A stretch of 64,000 bases of DNA, from the NCBI RefSeq assembly GCF_003610195.1, contig NZ_RAPO01000001.1:1364001-1428000 (forward strand), read 5' to 3'. Every line of letters starts with the position of its first letter. The stretch's first letter is position 1. This document shows, piece after piece, positions 36,359 to 45,673 of this stretch. This DNA comes from Halopiger aswanensis (GTDB lineage Archaea > Halobacteriota > Halobacteria > Halobacteriales > Natrialbaceae). The notes below the pieces were generated by a model. The model did not search any database. It was not told the DNA's origin and saw only the letters and a program-made list of their open reading frames with translations. A program made the translations under genes and the position numbers.

Positions 36359-37536
36359 GTCCGTCGGTCCTCGCTCGAGACCGAGCGGTCGTCGGTGGCC
36401 GCGTCGACGGCGGTCGCGTCCGTCGCGTCGGCGAACGACACCCCGAATCCGGCGACCGCCGCGCCGCCTCCGACCAGCGTGACGCCGTTTTTCAGCGCGT
36501 GGTCGACGACCGCGGCCGCAAGCGCCGTGCTCGCGCCGACCGGCGTGAGGCCGACGACCAGCGCCGTGAAGGCGGCCTCGTAGAGGCCGACGCCGCCCTG
36601 CGAGAGCGGCAGGACCTTCGCGAGGTTGCCGACGCTGACCGCGAGCGTGCCGACGGCCAGCAGCGGGCCGACGGCGAGGCCGCTGTCCAGCGCCGCGAGG
36701 ACGACGACGGCCGTGAGCACGTCGAGCGTCCAGACGAGCAGGCTGGTTCCGGCGACGGCGGCCAGCACCCGCGGGCGGCGCGCGACGACGCCGACATCGC
36801 CCGCAAAGCGGAGCGCTGCCTCGAGCGCCCCCTCGAGCCGCGGCGAGCCGGCAACGAGCGCCCGCAACCGCGCGGCGACTCGCGCGCTGTAATCCGAGCG
36901 GGCGCTCGTCGCGACGGCGAGGCCGACCCCGACGGTAGCCGTACTCACCGCGGCCGCGCCGGCGAACGCGACCCGTGCGCCGCCAGTCTCGGCGGCGAGC
37001 TCGAGCGGGCCGACGCCGCCGCCGATCGCGAGCCACGCCGTCGCACCCCCGGCCAGCACGGCGATCGCTGCCAGATCGAAGAGCCGCTCGACGGCCAGCG
37101 CGGCGAACCCCGCGGTGTAGGGGACGTTCGCTCGAGCGTTGACGACGTACGCGCGAGTCGCGTCGCCCGCCCGTGCCGGAATCGCGAGGTTGGCCGTCTG
37201 GCTGACGAAGACGGCCGCCGTGAGCAGTCCCGTGCCGGCGCGGTGGCCCGTCGCGCTCAGGACGTCCCCGTACCGGCGCCCGCGAATCGGCCACGAGACG
37301 GCGTAGACGGCGACCGCGAGGGCGAGCAGCCGCGGATCGGCGCTCGCGGCGTCGGCGACGACCGCCTCGAGGTCGAGTTGCCGGGCCGCGACGACGAGCC
37401 CGAGAGCGACGAGAAGCGTGCCGGCGAGCGTCAGCCGGCGGCGAGTCAGCGCGGCTCGGATGCCGCCGTCGCCGTCGACACCTATCGACCGCTCATCCGG
37501 CGCTTGCGACTCCCCCCGGTCGCCGCCGTCGTGCAT
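36352..37536 (-). CDS. AglD-like lysylphosphatidylglycerol synthase-TM family protein
   Basis: 394 residues, about eight helices: LTLAGTLLVALGLVVAARQL, LLALAVAVYAVSWPIRGRRY, TANLAIPARAGDATRAYVVN, AVERLFDLAAIAVLAGGATA, LLVWTLDVLTAVVVLAALDS, and VGNLAKVLPLSQGGVGLYEA with AVVDHALKNGVTLVGGG. PARAGDATRAY and PLSQGGVGLYEAAFTAL are the two conserved blocks of the LPG_synthase_TM (UPF0104) family. Haloferax AglD of this family takes part in adding the final sugar of the N-glycan, perhaps as a dolichol-sugar translocator. ATG 37536 is used; the open frame to 38097 is antisense to the epimerase gene. Confidence 0.88.
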   Translation of the reverse strand: MHDGGDRGESQAPDERSIGVDGDGGIRAALTRRRLTLAGTLLVALGLVVAARQLDLEAVVADAASADPRLLALAVAVYAVSWPIRGRRYGDVLSATGHRAGTGLLTAAVFVSQTANLAIPARAGDATRAYVVNARANVPYTAGFAALAVERLFDLAAIAVLAGGATAWLAIGGGVGPLELAAETGGARVAFAGAAAVSTATVGVGLAVATSARSDYSARVAARLRALVAGSPRLEGALEAALRFAGDVGVVARRPRVLAAVAGTSLLVWTLDVLTAVVVLAALDSGLAVGPLLAVGTLAVSVGNLAKVLPLSQGGVGLYEAAFTALVVGLTPVGASTALAAAVVDHALKNGVTLVGGGAAVAGFGVSFADATDATAVDAATDDRSVSSEDRRTF

Positions 37537-37560
37537 ACGCGAGTGCTTTGCAGCCAGATA

Positions 37561-37577
37561 TTTAAGCCCACCTAAAA
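37561..37577 (-). promoter_or_regulatory. Degenerate iron-type operator 5
   Basis: On the minus strand TTTTAGG-TGGG-CTTAAA, one arm intact and the other altered by one base (CTTAA for CCTAA). TTAAATAT (37559-37566) overlaps it and serves as a plausible TATA box 23-30 bases before the ATG at 37536. Position and half-site support it; the mismatch lowers confidence. Confidence 0.55.
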
Positions 37578-37652
37578 CACGCTCGAGCGTCGGGCTCGAG
37601 TGCGTTCGAGCGACAATTCGGCAACAGGAACCGTGGCGCGGCGCCGCGACAG

Positions 37653-38594
37653 TCAGCGCTCGTTGTACTCGTCGAGAATCTCCCGCGTCGCTCGCCGTAC
37701 CGCCTCGTCGCTCGAGCGTTCGGGCTCCCAGCCCAGCGCCGCGAGCTTCTCGATCGAGAGGCGCATCTTCGGCACGTCGCCGGTCCAACCGCGCTCGCCG
37801 CCGGTGTACTCGAAGTCGGGCTCTACGCCCATCTCGTCGGCGACGATGGCCGCGATGCGGTCGACCGACGTGGTCGTGCGCGTACCGAGGTTGTAGGTGT
37901 TCATCGCGGCGTCGGCGTGCTCGATCACGTGCAGCATGGCGTCCAGACAGTCCTCGACGTGGAGGTAGGACTTCTCCTGGCGGCCGTTGCCGAGGATCGT
38001 CAGCGTGTCGGGATCCGCCCGCAGTTTCTCGACGAAGTCCGGAATCACCGCGCCGCGCAGGCGCGGGCCGACGACGTTGGCGAAGCGGAAGTTCCACACC
38101 GTCAGGTCGTGGCTGTGCGTGCGCGCAGAGAGTAATCCCTCGTCCGCTAACTTGCTCGCGCCGTAGGCGCTGATCGGCTCGAGCGGCGCGAAGTCCTCGG
38201 GCGTCGGCCGCGGCGCCTCGCCGTAGACCGTCGAGGAGGAGGTGTAGGCGATATCCGTGACGTCCGCCTCGGCCATCGCCTCGAGGAGCGTGCGAGTCAT
38301 CCGCGTGTTGGCCTCGAACTGGCCGTGCGGGCGATCCGTGTCGACGTGTTTCGACGCCGCAAGGTGGAAGACGCGGTCGACGGTCTCGAGGTGGTCCGCG
38401 AGCGCGTCAGCCGAGATCGACGTCAAGTCGGCCTCGACGAGTTCGGCGTCGTCGGGGACGCGCTCGGCGGCGCCGTTCGAGAGGTCGTCTACGATCGTTA
38501 CGTCGGCGCCGTCCGCGAGCAGCCGCTCCGTGAGGTGCGAGCCGATGAACCCGGCGCCGCCCGTGACAAAGACGTGGCCGTCTACCCCGGTCAT
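37653..38594 (-). CDS. NAD-dependent NDP-sugar epimerase/dehydratase (extended SDR)
   Basis: 313 residues. NAD motif VTGGAGFIGSHLTERLL at about 10-26, DDLSNGAAERV, active site SSSTVYGEAPRPTP and Tyr-x3-Lys in SAYGASKLADEGLL, then NVVGPRLRGAVIPDFVEKL and the substrate loop GNGRQEKSYLHVEDCLDAML. This is the GalE/WbpP-like group that makes UDP-sugars for glycan assembly. No iron-type box lies before it, so it may be constitutive. It is the last gene of the glycan group, 116 bases upstream of the AglD-like gene on the same strand. Confidence 0.9.
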   Translation of the reverse strand: MTGVDGHVFVTGGAGFIGSHLTERLLADGADVTIVDDLSNGAAERVPDDAELVEADLTSISADALADHLETVDRVFHLAASKHVDTDRPHGQFEANTRMTRTLLEAMAEADVTDIAYTSSSTVYGEAPRPTPEDFAPLEPISAYGASKLADEGLLSARTHSHDLTVWNFRFANVVGPRLRGAVIPDFVEKLRADPDTLTILGNGRQEKSYLHVEDCLDAMLHVIEHADAAMNTYNLGTRTTTSVDRIAAIVADEMGVEPDFEYTGGERGWTGDVPKMRLSIEKLAALGWEPERSSDEAVRRATREILDEYNER

Positions 38595-38915
38595 ACCGAT
38601 GGATTCGACGAGAGGCGGTTAATTGTTCGCTTTGTCGCCGACGGTTCGAGCCACGAGGGCGTCGCCGGCGTCCTCGAGTCGCCGTCGCCCTGCTCGAGAG
38701 TCACCAACCCCGTCGCGCAAATTGAATTCACTTAAACGTGGCGGGAAACCCCGGTTCGTGCAGGAGTTGTTCGAGTGGTATCACGTCGCACTATCTCGGC
38801 CATATCAGCGTCCCCTCCGGTGGTTTCCGGGCCTCGATCGAGTACCGGTGCAACAACCATCGTCTCGATAGAACGGTACATTTATGTAGAATCACAATCA
38901 ATGGTTCGACCGACT
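38595..38915. other. Intergenic control region of the thermosome gene
   Basis: 321 bases between the divergent epimerase and thermosome genes. TACATTTATG (38877-38886) is the best TATA candidate, about 30-39 bases before ATG 38916. A second AT-rich block (AATTGAATTCACTTAAAC, 38720-38737) has no gene near it. I see no RNA gene here. Confidence 0.45.
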
Positions 38916-40586
38916 ATGAGCCAGCGAATGCAGCAGGGACAGCCGATGATCGTAATGAGCGAGGACTCCCAGCGCGTCAAGGACAAGGACGCGCAGGACT
39001 ACAACATCAGCGCCGCCCGTGCGGTCGCCGAAGCCGTCCGCTCGACCCTCGGCCCGAAGGGGATGGACAAGATGCTCGTCGACTCGATGGGGTCGGTCAC
39101 CATCACGAACGACGGCGTCACCATCCTCCAGGAGATGGACATCGACAACCCGACGGCCGAGATGATCATCGAGGTCGCCGAAACCCAGGAGGACGAGGCT
39201 GGCGACGGCACCACGACGGCCGTCGCGATCGCCGGCGAACTGCTGAAGAACGCCGAGGACCTCCTCGAGCAGGACATCCACCCGACGGCGATCATCAAGG
39301 GCTTCCACATGGCCTCCGAGCAGGCCCGCGAGGAGATCGACGACATCGCTCAGGACGTCGACACCGAAGACGAGGACCTCCTGCGCTCGGTCGCCGAGAC
39401 CTCGATGACCGGCAAGGGCACCGAGGTCAACAAGGAGTACCTCGCCGAACTCATCGTCGAGGCCGTCCGCCAGGTCACCGTCGAGGACGAGAACGGCGAC
39501 AACGTCGTCGACCTCGAGTTCCTCAACATCGAGACCCAGACCGGCAACAGCGCCGGCGAGTCCGACCTCCTCGAGGGCGGCATCGTGGACAAGGACCCGG
39601 TCCACGACAACATGCCCACCGAGGCCACGGACGCCAACATCCTGCTGCTGAACGAGCCCATCGAGGTCGAGGAGACCGACGTCGACACCGAAGTGTCGGT
39701 CACCGACCCCGACCAGCTCCAAAAGTTCCTCGACCGCGAGGAGGAGCAGCTCCGCGAGAAGGTCGACCAGATCGCCGCCCTCGGCGCCGACGTCGTCTTC
39801 TGCCAGAAGGGCATCGACGACCTGGCTCAGCACTACCTCGCCAAGGAAGGCATCCTCGCCGTCCGCCGCGCCAAGAAGTCCGACCTCGAGTTCCTGCAGG
39901 AGGTCGTCGGCGCGACGGTCGTCTCCGACCTCGAGAGCGCCACCGAGGACGATCTCGGCTTCGGTGACGTCACCCGCGACGAGGAGGACGAACTGTTCTA
40001 CGTCACCGGCGAGGACGCCCACGGCGTCACGCTCCTGCTGCGCGGCTCGACCGACCACGTCGTCGACGAACTCGAGCGCGGCGTCAACGACGCGCTCGAC
40101 GTCGTCGCCCAGACCGTCTCCGACGGCCGCGTCCTCGCGGGCGGCGGTGCCATCGAAGTCGAACTCGCCAGCCGCCTCCGCAACTACGCCGACTCCGTCT
40201 CCGGCCGCGAGCAGCTGGCCGTCGAGGCCTTCGCCGACTCGCTCGAGCTCGTCCCGCGCGTGCTCGCCGAGAACGCCGGTCTCGACTCCATCGACACGCT
40301 CGTCGACCTGCGTGCGGCCCACGAGGACGGCGACATCGAAGCCGGCCTGAACGTCTTCACGGGCGACGTCGAGGACACCTACGAGGCTGGCGTCGTCGAA
40401 CCGGCCCACGCCAAGGAACAGGCCGTCACCTCCGCTGCCGAGGCCGCGAACCTGGTCCTCAAAATCGACGACATCATCTCCGCCGGCGACCTCTCGACCG
40501 ACAAGGGCGGCGACGAAGAGGGCGGCGCCCCCGGCGGTGCCGGCGGCATGGGCGGCATGGGCGGCGGCATGGGCGGCATGATGTAA
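38916..40586 (+). CDS. thsA: Thermosome subunit (group II chaperonin)
   Basis: 556 residues. Group II chaperonin blocks: [36 protein letters not shown], the nucleotide-binding [18 protein letters not shown] near residue 90, [16 protein letters not shown], and a C-terminal Gly/Met tail ([14 protein letters not shown]). It forms hetero-oligomeric double rings that refold proteins using ATP. ATG 38916 ([14 protein letters not shown]) is preferred over 38901 because it matches other haloarchaeal thermosomes and fits the TATA spacing. The alpha or beta paralogue number cannot be set from one window. Confidence 0.95.
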   Translation: MSQRMQQGQPMIVMSEDSQRVKDKDAQDYNISAARAVAEAVRSTLGPKGMDKMLVDSMGSVTITNDGVTILQEMDIDNPTAEMIIEVAETQEDEAGDGTTTAVAIAGELLKNAEDLLEQDIHPTAIIKGFHMASEQAREEIDDIAQDVDTEDEDLLRSVAETSMTGKGTEVNKEYLAELIVEAVRQVTVEDENGDNVVDLEFLNIETQTGNSAGESDLLEGGIVDKDPVHDNMPTEATDANILLLNEPIEVEETDVDTEVSVTDPDQLQKFLDREEEQLREKVDQIAALGADVVFCQKGIDDLAQHYLAKEGILAVRRAKKSDLEFLQEVVGATVVSDLESATEDDLGFGDVTRDEEDELFYVTGEDAHGVTLLLRGSTDHVVDELERGVNDALDVVAQTVSDGRVLAGGGAIEVELASRLRNYADSVSGREQLAVEAFADSLELVPRVLAENAGLDSIDTLVDLRAAHEDGDIEAGLNVFTGDVEDTYEAGVVEPAHAKEQAVTSAAEAANLVLKIDDIISAGDLSTDKGGDEEGGAPGGAGGMGGMGGGMGGMM

Positions 40587-40785
40587 GCCGTCTCGGTCGC
40601 ACACGCCACCCACCTTCCGCTGATTCGCCGTTTGCGGGTCGCACCGCTCGCACACTACGGAGTTCGACGTCCTGACGCTTCGTTTCCGCTCGCTCCGGTT
40701 TCGCTTTCCTGACGCCCTCGTTCGTCGTCTCGCGCGTTCGACGTCACCGCTGTCGAATTGTCGAATTTTCGTAGAGAGGCCGGAT

Positions 40786-41778
40786 TTACTGTACTCTCAA
40801 CCGCTCGAGTGGAAACGATCGACCGACGAGAACGGCAGCGTACATCGCGATTGCGGCGAGGACGATCGACCCGCCGGCCGCGATCCCGTAGCTGTAGGAG
40901 ACGGTGACGCCGGCGACGGCCGCGAACTCGGCGACGAGGATCGCGAGCAGGACCGACCGCTTGAAGCTCCGGGCGACCAGCGCCGCGGTGGCGACGGGGA
41001 CGACCAGCATCGCGGCGACGAGGATGACGCCCATGATCTGCATGGCGCTCACTACGACGAGCGCCGTCAGGACGACCATGAGTCGCTTGTACAGGCGCAC
41101 GTTGAGCCGCGCCGCCCGCGCACCGGTCGCGTCGAAGGTGACGTACAGCAGCGGGCGGTAGGCGAGCGTGACGAGGCCGCCGACGAAGAGGCTCATCGCG
41201 ACCAAAATCCCGACGTCGGCCCGCGAGACGGTCGCCAGACTCCCGAAGAGGTAGGCGTCGATGCCGACGGCGATGCCGCCGTCGGTCGCCGTGATGAGGA
41301 CGCTGCCGAGGGCGAACCCGCCCGTCAGGACGATCGCCAGCGAGGTGTCGCTGTAAGCGCCGCCGTGCTCGATGAGGAGTTCGACGAGGAGGGCCGTGAC
41401 GACGGCCGTCACGAACGCGGTCAGCAGCGGGGACAGCGAGAGCGACAGCGTCGCGTTGAGAAAGAGGCCGACGGCGACGCCCGCGAAGGCGGTGTGGGCG
41501 AGCGTGTCGCCGATCAGCGAGATCTCGCGGTGGACGAGGAAGGTCCCCACGAGGGGCCCGATCACGGCGATACAGACCGCGGCGAGGTAGGCCCGCTGCA
41601 TGTACGGGTAGCCGAGCATCCGCACGCCCAGATACTCCCCGAGACGGTTCATTCTGGTGCCGTACGCGTCCTCGAGGAACCACTCGAAGACCCCGTACAG
41701 GATCTCGAGGAGTTGGATCGCGGCGACGGCGGACGAAGTGTCCGCGCCGAGGAGAGTGAGGGTGAACTGGCCGAGCAT
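40786..41778 (-). CDS. Zinc/manganese-type ABC transporter permease (ZnuB/MntB family)
   Basis: 330 residues, eight to nine helices. Blocks AVCIAVIGPLVGTFLVHREI, LIGDTLAHTAFAGVAVGLF, AMQIMGVILVAAMLVVPVAT and GIAAGGSIVLAAIAMYAAVL are the ABC-3 family pattern (GDxLxHxxLxGxAxG). Its ATG at 41778 is one base after the ATPase stop. Last gene of the metal-uptake operon. Confidence 0.93.
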   Translation of the reverse strand: MLGQFTLTLLGADTSSAVAAIQLLEILYGVFEWFLEDAYGTRMNRLGEYLGVRMLGYPYMQRAYLAAVCIAVIGPLVGTFLVHREISLIGDTLAHTAFAGVAVGLFLNATLSLSLSPLLTAFVTAVVTALLVELLIEHGGAYSDTSLAIVLTGGFALGSVLITATDGGIAVGIDAYLFGSLATVSRADVGILVAMSLFVGGLVTLAYRPLLYVTFDATGARAARLNVRLYKRLMVVLTALVVVSAMQIMGVILVAAMLVVPVATAALVARSFKRSVLLAILVAEFAAVAGVTVSYSYGIAAGGSIVLAAIAMYAAVLVGRSFPLERLRVQ

Positions 41779-41779
41779 A

Positions 41780-42553
41780 TCAGTGGTCGTGCTGAACGAC
41801 GTGTTGATCCGTCCCGTACGCCTGCGCGAGGGCGTCGGTCTCGACGAACTCCTCCGGTGCGCCGTCGAAGTGCAACCGGCGGTTGAGGCAGGCGATCTCC
41901 GTCGCGTACGTCGTGACGACGCCGATGTCGTGCTCGATCAGAACGACCGTCATGCCCTCGGCGTTCAACTCGCCGAGGAGATCGTAGAACGCCTCGCGGG
42001 ACTCCGCGTCGACGCCGACCGTCGGCTCGTCGAGCGCGAGCAGATCCGCCTCCGAGGCGAGCGCGCGGGCGATGAACACGCGCTGGCGCTGGCCGCCCGA
42101 GAGGCGGCCGATGCGACGCGACGCGAGGTCGGCGATACCGACTCGCGACATCGCCTCGTCGACCGCGCGTCGATCGGTCCGCGAGAAGCGGCCGACGAGC
42201 CGGTGTGGATACCGGCCCATCGCGACGACTTCCCGGACCGTCATCGGCATCGCTCGAGCGGCGGTCGTCACGTCCTGCGGGACGTACCCGATCCGCTCGC
42301 CGGCTTCGAATCGGTGTGCCGGTTCGCCGAACAGTCTGACCGTCCCCTCGTCCGGGCGACGCAAGCCGAGCAGCAACTCGAGCAGCGTGCTCTTGCCGCT
42401 CCCGTTCGGCCCGACGAGGCCGAGGAAGGTGCCCGGTTCGACGTCGATCGAGACGTCCTCCAGGACCGGCTGCTCGCCGTAGCCGAAGGTCACGCCCTCG
42501 ACGCTAACGGCGGGTTCGTCGACCGGGCCGTCGGTCGATTCGTGGTCGCTCAT
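41780..42553 (-). CDS. Zinc/manganese-type ABC transporter ATP-binding protein
   Basis: 257 residues. Walker A GPNGSGKST, Q-loop YVPQDVTT, signature LSGGQRQRVFIARALAS, Walker B ADLLALDEPTVGVDAES, and switch VLIEHDIGVV. The FGYGEQPVLEDVSIDVEPG opening is typical of ZnuC/MntB ATPases. ATG 42553 and 42556 are adjacent candidates; both overlap the stop of the upstream small gene, so coupling is tight. Confidence 0.93.
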   Translation of the reverse strand: MSDHESTDGPVDEPAVSVEGVTFGYGEQPVLEDVSIDVEPGTFLGLVGPNGSGKSTLLELLLGLRRPDEGTVRLFGEPAHRFEAGERIGYVPQDVTTAARAMPMTVREVVAMGRYPHRLVGRFSRTDRRAVDEAMSRVGIADLASRRIGRLSGGQRQRVFIARALASEADLLALDEPTVGVDAESREAFYDLLGELNAEGMTVVLIEHDIGVVTTYATEIACLNRRLHFDGAPEEFVETDALAQAYGTDQHVVQHDH

Positions 42554-42822
42554 CATCGCCACTCCTCGAGGGAGACGAACGCGTCGCCGTGGGCGGTTAT
42601 CCAGGTCGTCGTGCGGTACGGCGCGGCGACGTCCGGCGGGTAGATGGTGCAAGTCGGTCGGCCCGTCGACTCGGACTCGAGGACGACCGACAGCAGCGTC
42701 GAGCGCGGCGTCTCGTCGGGGCCGGGCGTTTTCGAGCCGTTCCACTCCGGAGCGTCGGCACCGTCGGTGCCGTCGCGATCGCTGTGGTCGTCGGGGTTGG
42801 ACGCGGCGCCGTTCACACTCAT
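42553..42822 (-). CDS. Small DUF7511-like protein inside the metal ABC operon
   Basis: 89 residues, starting MSVNGAASNPDDHSDRDGTD. An acidic unstructured N-terminus precedes a compact domain (SVVLESESTGRPTCTIYPPD, then APYRTTTWITAHGDAFVSLE), resembling the haloarchaeal DUF7511 family. It overlaps both neighbours (binding protein and ATPase), so it is surely co-translated. Function unknown; a regulatory or metal-sensing accessory is possible. Confidence 0.75.
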   Translation of the reverse strand: MSVNGAASNPDDHSDRDGTDGADAPEWNGSKTPGPDETPRSTLLSVVLESESTGRPTCTIYPPDVAAPYRTTTWITAHGDAFVSLEEWR

Positions 42823-43922
42823 GCGTCGAGCGCTCGTTCGAGCGTCGCGAGGTTGATCTCCTCCATGATCTCGACGTACCCCCAACCCTCGTCGGCCCAC
42901 TCCCGGGTCTGCCCGGCGATCGGCGTCAGCGGCAACACCTCGCTCGCGTCGGTTTCGGCGATCAGCTGTTCGGCGGCGTCCTGCGGTTCGAGCGGGTCCG
43001 CGCAGACGTACTCGAGGTCGTGCTCGTCGATGATCGTCTGCGCGCGTTCGATGTCGGCCGGCGTGGGCTGTTCGTCGGGGGTGAGCCCGGTCAGCGTCTC
43101 GATCTCGAAGCCGTAGCGGTTCCCGAGGTACGCGAACGGGTCGTGGCCGGCGACGAGGACGACGTCGCGCGCGGCGTTCTCGAGAGTCGACCGGAAGGCT
43201 TCGTCGAGTTCGTCCAGTCGGCTGCGGAATTCGTCGGCGTTGGCGGCGTAGGCGTCGGCGTTATCGCCGTCGACGGTTGCGAATCCGTCTTCGATGGCGT
43301 CGACGGCCCGCTTTGCCCGCACCGGGTCGAGCCAGAAGTGGGGGTCGGCGGTCCCGTGGTCGTGCTCGTGATCGTGGTCGCCGTCCTCGCTTTCATCGTG
43401 TTCGTGGTCATCGTGATCGTGACCGTCGCCATCTCCGTCGTGCTCGTGGGCGTGATCATCGTGACCCTCGAGATCGTGCGCATCGCCGTCGCCGTGCTCG
43501 TGATCGTGGCCACCCTCACTCTCGAGCAGGTCCACTTCCGCGCCGGCGGCCACGATGTGAACGTCGGCGTCGTCCTCCCGGAGGCTCGTCACGAGATCGT
43601 CCGCCCAGGGCTGGAAGCCGTCCACGACGGAGATGAACAGGTCCGACTCGAGGACGGTACCCTGAATCTGCGGTCCGGGTTCCCAGCCGTGGCCGTGCTG
43701 GCCGATCGGCACCAGCGTCTCGGCCTGCGCGGTGTCGCCCGCGACCGCGGCCGCGAAATCGCCGAACACGAAAAACGAGGCCTGGGCCGTCGGGGCCGAA
43801 CCGTCGCCCGCGTCGTTCGATCCGCCGTTACCCGACTCGTCCGAGACGCAACCGGCGAACGCGCCGATCGTGGCGGCGCTGGCACCGGTCGCGACGAGTT
43901 GTCGTCGAGTGTATCGTGGCAT
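42819..43922 (-). CDS. znuA: Zinc-type ABC substrate-binding lipoprotein (ZnuA-like)
   Basis: 367 residues. Tat-lipoprotein signal TRRQLVATGASAATIGAFAGC with Cys25. Metal ligands are expected in QHGHGWEP (residues 75-82), DPHFWLDP (193-200), VAGHDPFAYLGNRYGFE and VCADPL. A His/Asp/Glu-rich loop spans about 139-189, as in ZnuA proteins, and probably captures Zn(II) before transfer. First gene of the operon binding protein-small protein-ATPase-permease. The His-rich loop favours zinc over manganese. Confidence 0.92.
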   Translation of the reverse strand: MPRYTRRQLVATGASAATIGAFAGCVSDESGNGGSNDAGDGSAPTAQASFFVFGDFAAAVAGDTAQAETLVPIGQHGHGWEPGPQIQGTVLESDLFISVVDGFQPWADDLVTSLREDDADVHIVAAGAEVDLLESEGGHDHEHGDGDAHDLEGHDDHAHEHDGDGDGHDHDDHEHDESEDGDHDHEHDHGTADPHFWLDPVRAKRAVDAIEDGFATVDGDNADAYAANADEFRSRLDELDEAFRSTLENAARDVVLVAGHDPFAYLGNRYGFEIETLTGLTPDEQPTPADIERAQTIIDEHDLEYVCADPLEPQDAAEQLIAETDASEVLPLTPIAGQTREWADEGWGYVEIMEEINLATLERALDA

Positions 43923-44226
43923 GTATTACTAACTCTTCCCCATTAGTTAATAATAACTGTGATCTGTATAGGGGTGATTAATATTGGTCGGTCCCCGCGG
44001 CGCGGTTCACAGCGCAATCAGAGCGCGGTACAGCACCGATCGCAACCGGGGTCCCGACTCGGGACTCGAGCGGCTACGACGGGCACTGTGGCGGTGAAAG
44101 ACGGTCGAAAACGACTGTGCGAGAATCGGTATCGGCACTGCGCTGGGACTGAATACATCACGCAGCCGGATTCACACCGGATCTGACGTTCCAATGACCT
44201 ATTGGGCTGGGCGGCGTATCGTTCGT
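43923..44226. other. Control region between znuA operon and small membrane protein
   Basis: 304 bases. AGTTAATAATAACT (43945-43958, arms of five around a 4-base spacer) lies 23-36 bases before the znuA ATG and overlaps its likely TATA, so it is a candidate metal-repressor operator. A related AGTTAGTAAT sits between it and the ATG on the minus strand. The rest shows nothing I can name. Confidence 0.5.
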
Positions 44227-44370
44227 ATGGCATTCCGAACGACCCTCGGGTGGTCCCTGCTCTCCTCCGGTATCGTGACGCTCATCCTCAAAGTCCTCCC
44301 CGGTGACTCGCTGTGGTGGGGACTGCTGTTTCTGGCCCTGGGCGTGGCGCTGTTGGTGTACAGACAGTGA
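44227..44370 (+). CDS. Very small two-helix membrane protein (47 aa)
   Basis: It begins MAFRTTLGWSLLSSGIVTLI and ends with WWGLLFLALGVALLVYRQ. Two hydrophobic stretches flank a Gly-Asp turn, giving a hairpin. Codon use is that of the surrounding genes. I do not know the family. It precedes the CaCA exchanger by 87 bases on the same strand and may be co-transcribed. Confidence 0.6.
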   Translation: MAFRTTLGWSLLSSGIVTLILKVLPGDSLWWGLLFLALGVALLVYRQ

Positions 44371-44457
44371 ACGTGCGCACGAGCGCACACGCCGGAAGGG
44401 GTCTCCGGCCCGCGTATCGGTCGGAAAACTAAGTAGACGAACGTCGATGGTGACGGT

Positions 44458-45606
44458 ATGGTCGCACCGGGCCTCGAGATCGCGCTCTTCGCCGCCGCCT
44501 TTCTCGTCGGGGTCGTGCTGGTCATCTGGTGCGTCGAGGTGTTCATCGAGGCGGTCGCCCAGAGCGCCGTCTCGCTGGGAATTTCGGGCTTCTTCCTCGC
44601 GGTGATCCTGGCCGGGATCGACCTCGAGAACGCCGCGCTCGGGGTGACGGCCGCCGTGGTCGCCCTGCCGGATCTCGCGCTAGGGACGGTTTTCGGCGAG
44701 TCGCTGTTCGTCCTCGCGGTTGCACTCGGACTCGCGGGGGTGTTCGTTCCCTTCGAGATGGACGTACCACGGGCCTACCTGGCCATGCTCCTGCTCGTCC
44801 CGCTGCCGGCGTTCGCGCTGTCGGTGGGCGGGACGATCGGGGCCGCGTACGGGGCGGCGCTGCTGGCGATATTCGTCCCCTTACTCGCCTACATCTTCTG
44901 GCACGAGCGGCGCTCGGAGACGACGTACTTGCTCTCCGGCGAGGTCGAGGAAGCGATCGACGTCGACGACGATCTCGAGGCCGAGGTCGGACCACCGACT
45001 GACGACGCGCTGGCGACGAACGGGAACGGACCGCGTACGGATCGCGAGGCGCCGACAACCGCTGACGGTGAGCGAGGCGAGTCTCTGCTCGAGTCGGATT
45101 CGGACCGCGATCTCGACCTCGACCTCGATTTCGACGAGTTCGTCCCCGACCTCGAGGACCGTAGCGGTCGGGTCACCCTCGCCGTCGCCGTTCTCGCGAC
45201 CGTCGGCATGACGCTGGGGTCGTTCATCACGGTCGGCAGCGCCGAGCGGCTCTTCGTCGCCTTCGGCATCTCGGGGCTGGCCTTCGGCGCGACGGTCCTG
45301 AGTTTCATCGCCTCGATCGAGGAACTGGCGCTGACCCTCGAGCCCGTCCGGCAGGGGCGACCGCACCTCGCCGTGGGTAACGTCGTCGGGAGCACGGTCT
45401 TCTACATGACCGCGAACGTGGGCCTGATCGCGCTGTTGCACCCCGTCGACACCGGCGGTGCGGTGATGACCGTCCACTGGCCGTTCTTCGGCGCGTGCCT
45501 GCTCGTCGCGACGGCGATGCTAGCTCGCAGCCGCGTGACCCGCGCCGGCGGCGCGCTGCTGCTCGCGCTGTACGCCGGCTACTGGGTGCTGAACTACGCC
45601 GCGTGA
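44458..45606 (+). CDS. CaCA-family sodium/calcium exchanger-like protein
   Basis: 382 residues, about eleven helices in two halves separated by a long acidic cytoplasmic loop (around 160-235, including DRDLDLDLDFDEFVPD). The alpha-repeat motifs are GTVFGESLFVLAVALGLAG in the first half and GNVVGSTVFYMTANVGL in the second, corresponding to the ion-binding GxxxxNxxG-type segments. Predicted cation/proton or sodium exchange across the membrane. The acidic loop may sense calcium (inference). Confidence 0.85.
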   Translation: MVAPGLEIALFAAAFLVGVVLVIWCVEVFIEAVAQSAVSLGISGFFLAVILAGIDLENAALGVTAAVVALPDLALGTVFGESLFVLAVALGLAGVFVPFEMDVPRAYLAMLLLVPLPAFALSVGGTIGAAYGAALLAIFVPLLAYIFWHERRSETTYLLSGEVEEAIDVDDDLEAEVGPPTDDALATNGNGPRTDREAPTTADGERGESLLESDSDRDLDLDLDFDEFVPDLEDRSGRVTLAVAVLATVGMTLGSFITVGSAERLFVAFGISGLAFGATVLSFIASIEELALTLEPVRQGRPHLAVGNVVGSTVFYMTANVGLIALLHPVDTGGAVMTVHWPFFGACLLVATAMLARSRVTRAGGALLLALYAGYWVLNYAA

Positions 45607-45673
45607 CCCGCAGGGCGGGTCCACCGTCCGCAGCGGGCGCCGAAAACCGGCCCGCATTCCCGACAACACTAGT

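Noticed and set aside
37537-38097. 187-codon N-terminal extension of the AglD-like gene
   Set aside because: It lies antisense-shifted over the epimerase gene and is Arg/Pro-rich; the ATG at 37536 with its promoter box is sufficient.
38898-40655. 585-codon open frame antisense to the thermosome
   Set aside because: It mirrors the chaperonin gene with mirrored codon bias; valine/leucine/aspartate runs are the usual antisense shadow in GC-rich DNA.
43330-43510. Repetitive tract in the znuA gene taken as a repeat array
   Set aside because: It encodes the His/Asp-rich metal-capture loop in frame.
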